Positions 54,654-64,000 of a DNA stretch of 64,000 nt are shown piece by piece (positions within the stretch are counted from its first letter, which is position 1; the number at the start of each line of letters is the position of its first letter). The stretch spans positions 3,844,001 to 3,908,000 of the forward strand of contig CP085629.1 in assembly GCA_024704175.1 (NCBI GenBank), read 5' to 3'. The stretch comes from Paenibacillus sp. P25 (GTDB lineage: Bacteria; Bacillota; Bacilli; Paenibacillales; NBRC-103111). Made by a program: the position numbers and the translations under genes. The notes under the pieces are model-generated. The model was not told the DNA's origin. It ran no database searches and saw only the letters and a list, made by a program, of their open reading frames with translations.

Positions 54654-57600
54654 TCACGGCGTAACCGTGAAGTTATCGATATAGCTTTCACTGTTGAAGC
54701 TTCTAACCCCTGCTTTGCCATGGATGAAGGCCGTTCCGCTCCGATCCGTGTAATCAATAACAGGCTTCTCCATGTCCCCGACATAAACCTGAATCCGGGT
54801 GCCGCTCGTCACGATCTTCATATCTTGCCACTCGCCGGCCAAGCCGGTTTTGGCCGCCGCGGCCAAGTGCTCAAAGTTGTAATTGAATTTGCCCAAATGC
54901 ACGCCGTCGGTGGTCAGGTAGGCCATATAACCCTGAAGAAAATCGTCCCGGTTCTGGTTATACTCCGTTCCGTCAGCAGGATTGTTCACACGGAAAAGGA
55001 TTCCTGCGCCGCCTCCTGCCGGTGTATTTGCACCTAATTTGACGTCCGCTTCTACCATATAATCCGTCCAGTTGCTGTCACCGATGACCGCTTTCGGATA
55101 CCCTCTCAGCCCGGATTTATACGTGCCTTGTTTGGGAACCACCGGATCATTATGGAAGCGCAAGCTGTAAAAGTCGAATTCGCCGGTTACGATCTCCACC
55201 TTGATGTTGTGCTGGCCAGCGGGAAGCGTAACCCCTTCTTTCGTTATCGTTTTCCACTCCTGAAAACCGCCGGTATTCGGAACATCGATGATTCCCGTAA
55301 GGTCGGTCGAATCATCAAGCCAGAGCCTGACCTTACCGGTGTCCATACCCGTAGCCACTCTCAAATCCAGCTTGTAGGTCCCGGCTTCGGCGACATTCAC
55401 ATTGTATTTCAGCCATTCGCCGGTCTGGTTCCACCCTGTCGTGTACCCTTCCGGCAGCAGACGGATATCGACGTCATCAGTTCGGTATAGGCCGCGTATG
55501 TTATCCGGTGTGTTGTCATGGTATGCGACGCCTTCTCCTCCGTTCATATAGTGCACGGCTAGAACGGTTCCAGGCAGCGTCTTGGAATCGTTCAGTGTCC
55601 GGAAGGACAGGCTTGCGAAATCATACTCGCCGTTCACGATTTCAACCTTGATGGTATGGTCGCCTTCCGGCGGCGTGAGGTTTCCGAGCTTGATGTTTTT
55701 CCAGTTATTCCATCCTCCGGTATTCGGGATATCGACGACTCCGGTCAAATCGGTCGTATCATCGAGCCACAGCCGGATTTTTCCGCCGCTCAGCGCCGTT
55801 GCGATCCTCACGCTGACGTCATAAGCGGCGGTGTTGGCAACGCCAACGTTATACTTAAGCCACTCGCCGGTTTGGTTCCAGCCGACATTCCAGCCCCCTT
55901 CGGATTGACGCGAATATCAACCGCATCATTGCGGTACTGGCCGCCGATATTCGCGGGCGTATTGTCATGGTAGCCTATACCCTCGCCGCCGGTATTATAA
56001 TGAACGGCTTCGACAATTCCCGGAATCGGTTTGGGAACGTCGAACGATACGAACTTCAGCCTTGCGAAATCATACTCGCCTTTCACGTTTTTGAAGGTAA
56101 TCGTATGCCGGCCTTCCGGCAGAAAGAACGCTCCGGACAGCGTGGTCTGCCAATTGTTCCAATCCCCGGTAGCCGGTATATTGACCGGACCCGTCAGGTC
56201 CGTAACATCGTCCAGCCATATGCTCGCTTGATTATCCTTGAACGTGGTGGCGGCCGTGATTTCCACCCTGTACGTCCCTGCTCGCTTCACGTCGATGTTG
56301 TATTTGAGCCATTCGCCGGCCTGGTTCCAGCCCACGTTAAGCCCGTTGAAATTGCTGTTCGTTCGGATATCGACGGAATCGCTGCGGTAGGCGCCCCCGA
56401 TGTTGTCGGGCGTGTTATCATGGTAGCCGACACCTTCTCCGCCCGTATTGTAGAAAGGCGCTTCGATGATACCCGGAACCGGCTTAGGCAAATCAAAGGC
56501 AGACGCTTCCCCGGTATCGACCCGCCAGCCCTGTTCGAATTTCTTCCAGCCGGAATCATTGCCGTCGTTGAAATCATCGGATAACGGTAGCGCCTGAGCC
56601 GATCGGCTCCATTTCATATTGGCAAAGTCGAATGCTCCCTGAACGGCGATCACTTTGAGTTGATGCGGCCCTTGCGGAAGCTTAACATCCTTGATCACCG
56701 CATTGTCCCATTGATCCGTACCGCCTGTGGAAGGGAGCCGTACGGTATCGGCCAGTTCGGTAGAATCATCGAGTTCGAGCTTCACCCTTGCATCGGCGGC
56801 CAGCGCGTACCGGATCACGACATCATAGGTACCCGCTTCGGAAACATTGATGTTATACGGCAAATTCCCCTTATCGAACGAAGCGACATGGTAGCCGCCG
56901 TCCGGATCCTTGGCCATACGGAACTGATCGGCACGCCCCTTGGTCTCGCTGTTTCCTCTCGGGTTGTAATGAACGGCCTGGATCTCGCCGGGAACCGGCT
57001 TGTAAGCGTCATTGCCACTGCCTGCCGCCCACTTTGCCGCTGAATGCGATAAATCCGAATTCCGCACGCGCATCCGTTGTCGTGTAGCCAATCTTGCCCT
57101 TGCCAAGATTGTTGACGGATCGGGTTTGCTTCAGCATGCCGTCGACATAGATACGATAGTCGGAGCCTTCCTTCTCCACGCGGATCTGATGCCATTTGGT
57201 ATAATCATAGCCGTCGGGAAGTTGGGTCGTTACCCGCTCGGTGTCCTTGCCATCCACGCGGAATACGGTCTCCAACCGATTTTGATTGCGGTTCAGTACG
57301 GCCACGCCATAATTTTTCTCATTTTGGTAGGAAAATACGGCTCCCATCAGCGGATCTGCGCTAGCCCCCTGTTCCACTTGCTTCAGATTGAATTCCGCCG
57401 TGAAGTTGTCACCCGTCGCTTTCTGCGACAGAAGCATATGAGCTTGTTCCGGATCACCCAGTGCACCTTGAACCAATGTACTGCCGTCCCGGATACCCCA
57501 GTCGCCTCCGCCGACCTCCTTCCAATCCTCGCCTAATTCATTTCTTTGGAAGCGGTCGCTGAAATCCGGCATGGTCGGATCGGGTCGCTCGGATGTCGTG

Positions 57601-58495
57601 GGACCCAGCACAAGCATCTTATCCCCGTTCCATACGATCCGGTCCAGATTCAGATGCCGCCCCGGATTGGCATGGCTGTGGTATACAATATAGTCCGAAT
57701 CCAGATCGGGACCGCGTACGATGGAGTTATGCCCAAGCCCGACATGATCCCCTTCCGTGCTGAGAAGAATCGGGTTCTGGGAGGCGGCCGGGACAAAGCC
57801 CGCAACCGGGTTCGAGCTGCTCGCGTAATCAACTCGGTAAGCATCGCTCCATACATGGTTTCCGGTATACGTCATATAGTATTTTCCATGGCGCTTGAAT
57901 ACCGTCGGCCCCTCAGTCCAACCTTTCATCACGGCTCCGGTATTCGACTTCTCCCCGAACGTATAGGGATCGGACATCGGGCGAGCGTCGATATTGCCGT
58001 TGCCCGTGCTGTAGAAGTACCACTTGCCGTCATCGTCGATGAATACGTCCCCGTCAATGCCGTTCACCTTGCTTCCGTCTGGGCCGTGAATGGACCTGTG
58101 GGGCTGGCGCTCTTCAATACGCGGTGACTGCGAGGCGTAGAACCGTTATCCTGAAGCAGAGACGTATACATGTAAAAATCGCCATTCCAGTAAACCACTT
58201 CCGGAGCATAGGCTCCTTTCGTAACCGGTTCCGTTGCGCATAGACCGCGATATTCCCAATGCACGAGGTCCTCCGACGACCAAACCTTCACCCCCGGCTT
58301 ATCGTCCACCGTACTGGTGTAGAGATAGTAGACTCCGTTAAATTTCAGGATGTACGGATCGCCTTCCCCGTAAAAATCCCCATTATCCCAGCGCCAGGAT
58401 TCCGGCACGATCTGCGGATTGCTGTAAGTGAATCCTGAAGAAGGAAAAGACATGATCAAGGCAAAAGCAAACAAGCCCGTCAACCATTTTTTCAA
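54654..58495 (-). CDS. Secreted modular GH43 enzyme with CBM6 repeats, three frame breaks
   Basis: Extracellular glycosidase of about 1280 residues after joining frames near 58066, 57050 and 55870. Signal peptide KKWLTGLFAFALIMSFPSSGFT. The GH43 five-bladed propeller shows the general-base Asp in GEGDPYILKFNGVYYLYTS, the pKa-modulator Asp in GIDGDVFIDDDGKWYFY and the acid Glu in WTEGPTVFKRHGKYYMTYTG. A concanavalin-like domain follows, then four CBM6-type modules with repeated marks HYNTGGEGVGYHDNTPDN, GWNQAGEWLKYNI and WLDDVTDLTG (the first is degenerate), and a final LamG/DUF1080-like domain. GH43 enzymes act on arabinan, arabinoxylan or galactan; the CBM6 units would hold it on cell-wall polysaccharide. 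Confidence 0.88.
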
Positions 58496-58562
58496 TTATC
58501 TTCAGCTCCCTATGATTTCGGATTCATGGATACGTATATTCCCCAATGGATCAACCGCCGTA

Positions 58563-60329
58563 TCAGGAAAGATTGATCTCCCGGATCTTCTCAATCGGCA
58601 CCTTCGGCTTGCGCTCCTCGGTTAACAGCCCGTTCACCTCTTGCTGAACATCCGTAATTTGCGTGTAGCAGTACCCTACGATGTAATCCGTCTGCTTGAT
58701 CGCTTCATGGATGCCGCGGAAGCGCTCAAGGAAGGCTTCCTCCGAAGCGACCTGTCCGCCATAGCCCCAGCCTTTATCGGACTTAAAAGCGATGCCACCG
58801 AATTCGCTTATGATAATCGGTCGCCCCTTGTAGCTGTAGCCGTCCGCAAATGCGTATTTCCATTGGTTGCAAGTCTTCTCGTTGTTCACGATTTCGTCCT
58901 TGTCGGCATAACGCTTAAGGAATCGGTCCTTCGTTTCCACATAATCGTGCAGAGTCAAGATATCGGACACCGTATGCTCCCAGCCGTCGTTCGTGATCAC
59001 CGGACGGTTCCGGATCGAACGCCTTGGTCAAATGATAGATCGCTTCGGTGAACTTCTGCTGCCTGCGGTCCTTGAAAATATTCCCGATGCCCCACGATTC
59101 GTTGAACGGAACCCATGTGATAATCGAAGGATGGTTATACTGCTGGCGGACAATCTCCATCCATTCCTCCGTGAAATTCTGCACCGCGTTATCGTTGAAT
59201 TCGAAGGTCGCATGACCATCTCGGACCATACCAGCACGCCTTTGACATCGCACCAATACAGGAACCTGGCGTCCTCGATCTTCATATGCTTACGGACACC
59301 GTTATACCCCATTTGGAGCAGGAGATCGATGTCTTCGATCAGCGCTTCCTCGGAAGGCGGCGTCAAATGGCTGTCCGGCCAGTACCCTTGGTCCAGCAGA
59401 AGGCGCTGATAAATCGGCACATTATTCAGCAGCACTTTGCCCTTCTCGATGGATATTTTTCTCATGCCAAAATAGGAGTAGACATGGTCAATCACGACGC
59501 CGTCCCGGTATAAAATAAACTCCACATCGTACAAATTCGGACGCCCGGGCGCCCAGTAGCAGCGCTTCCACGGTCCGTTCATTTCATGAACGAGATCTAC
59601 CTCAAGCGTAAGCCAGGGGCGGTCGATTGCCAGGCTGGCCCGCTTGACTTGGCGGCCCTTCATCGTAATGATCGTCTCCAGCCGAAGTCCGCCGCCAGGG
59701 TGCACCTCGCCTTTGACCTGATACTCGAACCGGACGGTACTCGCGTCGAGGTCCGGCGTGATTTTCACCGAATCGATGTGGTCCCGGTCGACATACTCCA
59801 GCCATACGGACTGCCAAATGCCCGTCGTCTGCACGTAGAAGCATTCGAAGTTATCCTCCACCCAGCGCTGCTTCCCGCGTGGTCGCGTGGCGTCCTTACT
59901 GTCCTCCACCTTGACCGTTAGCTCATTCGCGGACCCGAACGTCACGTAAGGGGTAATGTCGAACGAAAATGCGGCATACCCGCCCTGATGTCTTCCCACA
60001 TATTCGCCGTTGATCCATACTTTGGCAATATAGTCGACCGCTTGAAAATGCAAGAGAATCCGCTTGCCCGCCGCTTCCGCAGGAAGCTCGATCGCCCGGT
60101 TGTACCAGACGCAGGCATGATGGGCTTCTTCGCCGATGCCGCTCGCCTTCGTCTCGTAGGTGAACGGGACGAGAATGGTGCGGTCCCCGCCGAAGCTTCT
60201 TTGCCATCCCTCGGCTTCGCCTGCTCCAGCATCGTCGAAACCGAAACGCCACTCCCCGTTTAGATCGACCCAATGGTCCCTCACGAACTGGGGTCTCGGG
60301 TAATTTTTGATATACTTCTTCGTTGTCAT
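58563..60329 (-). CDS. GH2 family glycosidase, two frame breaks
   Basis: Intracellular GH2 enzyme of about 590 residues, shorter than LacZ and close to the beta-glucuronidase or exo-beta-galactosidase size. Sugar-binding domain: RPQFVRDHWVDLNGEWRFGFDDAG, VPFTYETKASGIGEEAHHACVWYNRAI, LLHFQAVDYIAKVWINGEYVGRHQGGYAAFSFDIT. Barrel: DQGYWPDSHLTPPSEEALIEDIDLLLQMGYNGVRKHMKIED; after frame changes near 59225 and 59010 the acid/base Glu is in WVPFNESWGIGN and the nucleophile Glu in PIIISEFGGIAF. Exact specificity is not determinable. It sits between GH51 and GH43 in one operon. Confidence 0.87.
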
Positions 60330-60369
60330 ACTTGCCTTCCACTCCTCGATTCATGCTACGAATGTACTG

Positions 60370-62394
60370 TTAGCGTGCGACTTCCAAGACATAAACGGAT
60401 GACGGTCTCAACTGACATGTGATTTGATCATGTGCAAATGAAATTTCGCTGGCTTCGCAGACGACGCGATCCGGATGTTCTACATCATTAATAGCTTCGT
60501 AGTCGTCCGCTGTGAGTTCGAGCAGATGAGCCGTTCCCGACTCCGCGAATCCGTTCAGCTGTACTTCCGCCCGCGTTTCTTCAAGCCCCCGATTCACGAT
60601 AAAGACCGTCAGCTTATCTCCCTTGGCGTTGATACAAGCCACAACATCCAGAATCGGCAGGTCGTTCAGCTGTGGCGCAGCAGGCAGAGGGCTGGCTGTC
60701 TTAAATGTGCCGCATTCCGTATCACTCCGCACAACATAAGCCAGATCGCGGTTGGCATACATTTTCATGACATAATAACTCGGTGTACCGTAAACGGTTT
60801 GAGATTTGCCGCTCCAGCCCTTGGCTTTACCGCGAAACTGGTCTGCATAGTAGTCCCCTACCCGGATACAGCCGCCAAGCCAGCCGTTGACCAGGTCGGA
60901 GAAGTCGCCGATCTCCACCAGGTCGCCGCTGCGGATAAATTCATTCAAATTCGCCGCATTCGCCACCGCCGCTTCCAGCGTATGTTCATTGGGAAGCCCT
61001 TTACGAATGGTGTTCGGATAGTACATCGTATTGTACTCGGTGACGGCCAGTTTCAGGTGGGCGTAACGTTCGGTGGATCCGAACATTTCCCTCAGTTGCC
61101 GTATCGTCTCCCGTGTCCATTCCGGATAAGTGACTATGGCTTTATAACGCTCTTCTCCGGGCGTACGATTATTCATCCCAAAACGGTTGCAGCCATGGTA
61201 CAGATGCAAGGTTAAGTAATCCATGTGCTCGGCGGCCCGTTCCAATAGGGTTTGGTTCCAGTCCATTTTGGCATCCCCGCAAGCGAGCAGTACAATCCCG
61301 GGATCGGCCGCCTTCATGGATTGGGCAAACCGCACGTAGCGCTCAGCGAATTGCTCCGCGCTGCAGTGGCCGACCTGCCACGGTCCCCATACTTCGTTAC
61401 CGATCTCCCAGTACTTGACGCCGTAGGGTTCGACATGACCATTGGCCGCCCTCAGCCTTCCCATGGGCGTATCGGCGCCGCCGTTGCAGTATTCAACCCA
61501 CTCAGCCGCCTCTTCCGGCGTGCCCGAGCCGTCGTTTACACAGATCAGCGGCTCCACGTTCAGCTCACGGCAAAACCGGATGAACTCATCCGTACCGAAA
61601 TATTTATTCGTCCAACCGCCCCATGCTTCATTGATCATGCAGGGCCGCTCATAAACGGGGCCGACCGCCTGCCGCCAATGGTAGGCGCTGATATAATTCC
61701 CCGCAAGCCGCATCATGCCGGCGTTCAAATCCCTGGTCATCTCCACGACTTCTTTACGAACATTGCCTATACTGTCCGAAGGCAGGAGCGAAATATGATC
61801 CAGCCACAGCATTCCCGTGGATACATGATCCAGCCAGCGTTCATGATACGAAGGCACATAGAGCCGGAACTCCGCCTGCTCGCAGTCCCGCTGCACCGTA
61901 ATACGCGACTCATAATGCTTCCAGTTGTGGCTTTCGATATCGATGCGGGCCGAACCAAGGATTTCGCCGCTCCTCGTATCCACAATCTCCGCTGCGACAA
62001 ACTTAATTTCGACAGATGCTCTGGCATACAGCGCCAAGCGGTAGCCCTTCGGGTCTTGTTTCACTGCTACGGCCTGACTTATGCCTGCGTATCCTTCGTC
62101 ATCGCTGTAGATGCGTACCAGCTGACTATGACCGGAATGCTGCGCAGCGGCAGGCTCAAGAGCATAAAGGGTATTCTTCCCGTTCGTATAAGGACGCCAG
62201 CTTCCGGAAAGCCCCCGAAACGAAGTATCCATACTTTCAAAATCCATATCCGACAGCGGATAGGCCAGCATGGCATCCATATGATCGCGGATATCTTCCA
62301 CAAAGTGACCGAAAATATACGGATTAATTCTGTCTTTCCCGACTTGATCGGTTTGTACTTGGATCTTAGCTCTGGATTGCGTCATTGACATCAA
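60370..62394 (-). CDS. GH51 alpha-L-arabinofuranosidase
   Basis: Intact 674-residue retaining arabinofuranosidase removing terminal arabinose from arabino-oligosaccharides. The start DRINPYIFGHFVEDIRDHM is the family N-terminus. Residues about 65-205 form a CBM4/9-like insertion (YSDDEGYAGISQ to STGMLWLDHISLLP). Barrel marks are GMMRLAGNYISAYHW, the acid/base Glu334 in YWEIGNEVWGPW and the nucleophile Glu453 in LAVTEYNTMYY. No signal peptide, so intracellular. It follows the permease genes and precedes GH2. Confidence 0.95.
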   Translation of the reverse strand: MMSMTQSRAKIQVQTDQVGKDRINPYIFGHFVEDIRDHMDAMLAYPLSDMDFESMDTSFRGLSGSWRPYTNGKNTLYALEPAAAQHSGHSQLVRIYSDDEGYAGISQAVAVKQDPKGYRLALYARASVEIKFVAAEIVDTRSGEILGSARIDIESHNWKHYESRITVQRDCEQAEFRLYVPSYHERWLDHVSTGMLWLDHISLLPSDSIGNVRKEVVEMTRDLNAGMMRLAGNYISAYHWRQAVGPVYERPCMINEAWGGWTNKYFGTDEFIRFCRELNVEPLICVNDGSGTPEEAAEWVEYCNGGADTPMGRLRAANGHVEPYGVKYWEIGNEVWGPWQVGHCSAEQFAERYVRFAQSMKAADPGIVLLACGDAKMDWNQTLLERAAEHMDYLTLHLYHGCNRFGMNNRTPGEERYKAIVTYPEWTRETIRQLREMFGSTERYAHLKLAVTEYNTMYYPNTIRKGLPNEHTLEAAVANAANLNEFIRSGDLVEIGDFSDLVNGWLGGCIRVGDYYADQFRGKAKGWSGKSQTVYGTPSYYVMKMYANRDLAYVVRSDTECGTFKTASPLPAAPQLNDLPILDVVACINAKGDKLTVFIVNRGLEETRAEVQLNGFAESGTAHLLELTADDYEAINDVEHPDRVVCEASEISFAHDQITCQLRPSSVYVLEVAR

Positions 62395-62409
62395 CCTTCC
62401 TTCCCTCCG

Positions 62410-63303
62410 TTATCCTTTCAAAGAACCGATCATAACGCCCTTCACAAAATGCCTCTGCACAAAAGGGTACATGACGAGCACCGGCAGGCTGGAGATAATG
62501 ATGACCACATATTTGACGCTCTCGGCCAGCAGGATTTTGGATTCCATCCCCACGTTACTGTCCACCGCATCCGCCTGAGTGACCATAAGCAGTTCGCGCA
62601 GCACCAGCTGCAGCGGATACATCTCCTTGCTGCGAATGTAGATCAAGGCATTAAAGTACGAATTCCAATGGCCGACGGCGTAAAACAGAATCATCACCGC
62701 CAGGATCGGCTTGGAAAGCGGCAGGATCACATGGGTGAGCAGCTTCCAGTTGGAACAGCCGTCAATATGTGCCGCTTCCTGGATCTCCCATGGGATGCTG
62801 GACTGAAAATAAGTTCTCATAACAATCAAATTATAGGTGGCTATGGCGCCTGGAATGATCAGCGCCCACATCGTATTGACCATGCCCAAGCTTTTAACGA
62901 GGAGATACGTGGGAATAAGCCCCCGCTGAAAAACATCGTCAGCGTGACAAAAAACATAATGCCGCCCCGCCCGGGCAGGTCCGGCCTGGACAGCGGATAG
63001 GCCGCAAGGGTCGTCATGACCAGATTGACCGCCGTACCTATAACCGTATAAAGGATGGTATTTCCATAACCGTTCCATATTTGCTTATTTTCAAAAACAT
63101 TCTTATATGCCTCTAAAGTAATATGCTTCGGCAAGCAATAGCACTTCGCCATTCAGTACCAGGGCAGGGTCGCTGAAGGAGGCGCTGACGATAAACAGCA
63201 GCGGATACAGCACCGCCAGCAGTATTAGGGCGGCCAATAGGTTCACGACCGCATCGAATAATTTCTCATCCGAATTCCTTATCGTGTGGGTTTGTTCATT
63301 CAT
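62410..63303 (-). CDS. Sugar ABC permease (LplC/YtcP type), two frame breaks
   Basis: MalG-like permease, ATG 63303 behind GGAGGGG. N-terminus LFDAVVNLLAALILLAVLYPLLFIVSASFSDP; after a change near 63115, ITLEAYKNVFENKQIWNGYGNTILYTVIGTAVNLVMTTLAAYPLS; after another near 62935, FFSGGLIPTYLLVKSLGMVNTMWALIIPG and the EAA loop SSIPWEIQEAAHIDGCSNWKLLTHVILPLSKP. The end MYPFVQRHFVKGVMIGSLKG is normal. About 297 residues; directly upstream of the GH51 gene. Confidence 0.9.
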
Positions 63304-63316
63304 CCTCTGCCCCTCC

Positions 63317-64000
63317 TTACCATAGGCTTGTCTCGGCCTTTTTACGGGCGAAGCGATTGACAAGAACCAGCGGCGCCAAATTCACAACGGAATTAAACAA
63401 TCCGATGGCCGCCGTATAGCTGTATTCCCCTTTAAGAATACCCGCCGAGTAGACGAAGGTGGAAATGACATCGCTGGCTTCCAAATTCAAGTTATTTTGC
63501 ATGAGCAAAATTTTTTCAAAACCGACGTTCATAAAATGCCCGACATCAAGAATCAGCAGGATGACGATGACCGGGAGGATTCCCGGAATGGATACATGCC
63601 ATATGCGCTGCAGCCTGCTGGCTCCGTCCATTTTGGCCGCTTCATACAGCCGCGGATTTACCCCGCTGAGGGCTGCAATATATATAATCGATTGCCAACC
63701 CATATTCTGCCATATATTGGAGCTGATGAAGATCGTTTTAAACCAGGCGGCCGAATCCAGGAACCGGACCGTCGGCACGCCAAACGCATGAAGGATCGTA
63801 TTCACAGGCCCCCCTGCGGAGATAGGAACAGCATCAGCATGCCTACCATCACGACCACGGAAATAAAATGCGGAATATACGTCACGTTCTGCACGATCTT
63901 GCTGAAGGCTTTGCTGCGGATTTCATTGATCAGTAGAGCCAGAAGGATCGGAACGGGAAAAGCAAACAGCAAGGAGAACAAGTTAATGGAAACGGTGTTC
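63317..64000 (-). CDS. Sugar ABC permease (LplB/YteP type), partial at right edge
   Basis: MalF-like permease whose 5' end lies beyond the window. Visible: INLFSLLFAFPVPILLALLINEIRS, YIPHFISVVVMVGMLMLFLSPQGG, a frame change at the G run near 63810, NTILHAFGVP, WQNMGWQSIIYIAALSGVNPRLYEAAKMDGASRLQRIWHVSIPGI (EAA loop) and the end LVNRFARKKAETSLW. It is 13 bp upstream of its partner permease. No binding-protein gene for this pair is in the window. Confidence 0.9.

Overview
The window looks like a chromosomal segment of a moderately high-GC Firmicute, most likely Paenibacillus or a close relative such as Cohnella. The evidence is the repeated LplB/LplC-type sugar permease pairs with lipoprotein binding proteins, the YesM/YesN-type two-component pair, many AraC regulators, AGGAGG-type ribosome binding sites and a dense set of plant-polysaccharide glycosidases. 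No rRNA or tRNA gene was seen. About half of the longer genes are interrupted by single-base frame changes, many at short G, C, A or T runs, in otherwise well-conserved proteins. I treat most of these as probable sequencing or assembly indels and give full gene extents, naming each break.

Layout. (1) 1-10558, minus strand: one long operon with a family III CoA-transferase, an HMG-CoA-lyase-like enzyme, two CocE/NonD esterases and a complete oligopeptide-type ABC transporter, opposite a divergent LysR gene (10700-11605). (2) 11.6-16 kb: DinB protein, an orphan IS66 accessory ORF, a DUF1349 protein, a YdjC/ChbG-type deacetylase and an MFS exporter. (3) 16-22 kb: sugar ABC transporter plus GH42 beta-galactosidase, with a nested inverted-repeat element of about 270 bp. 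(4) 22-26 kb: an ECF41 sigma factor with three redox genes and two near-identical promoter regions. (5) 26-29.4 kb: YesMN-like two-component system. (6) 29.4-34 kb: an AT-rich stretch with VanZ, MerR, a DUF2975/HTH pair, an arsenic operon (arsR, aquaporin remnant, arsC, arsI) and a methyltransferase. (7) 34-39 kb: small metabolic genes, plus the scar of a deleted sugar-uptake locus (a truncated permease abutting a truncated response regulator). (8) 39-64 kb: plant cell-wall glycan utilisation: GH36 alpha-galactosidase with a LacI regulator; oligogalacturonate lyase, a six-hairpin glycosidase, a membrane-bound AraC regulator and an ABC transporter; a sulfatase with an AraC regulator; and GH43-CBM6, GH2, GH51 and a permease pair running off the right edge.

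Most genes fit sugar and peptide scavenging in soil or on plants. The right-hand 25 kb would take up and trim pectin, arabinan and galactan side-chain fragments. The left operon is the least conventional part. It combines uptake, ester hydrolysis, CoA transfer and an HMG-lyase-like aldolase whose signature cysteine is replaced by arginine, which suggests catabolism of an imported acyl ester or acyl conjugate.
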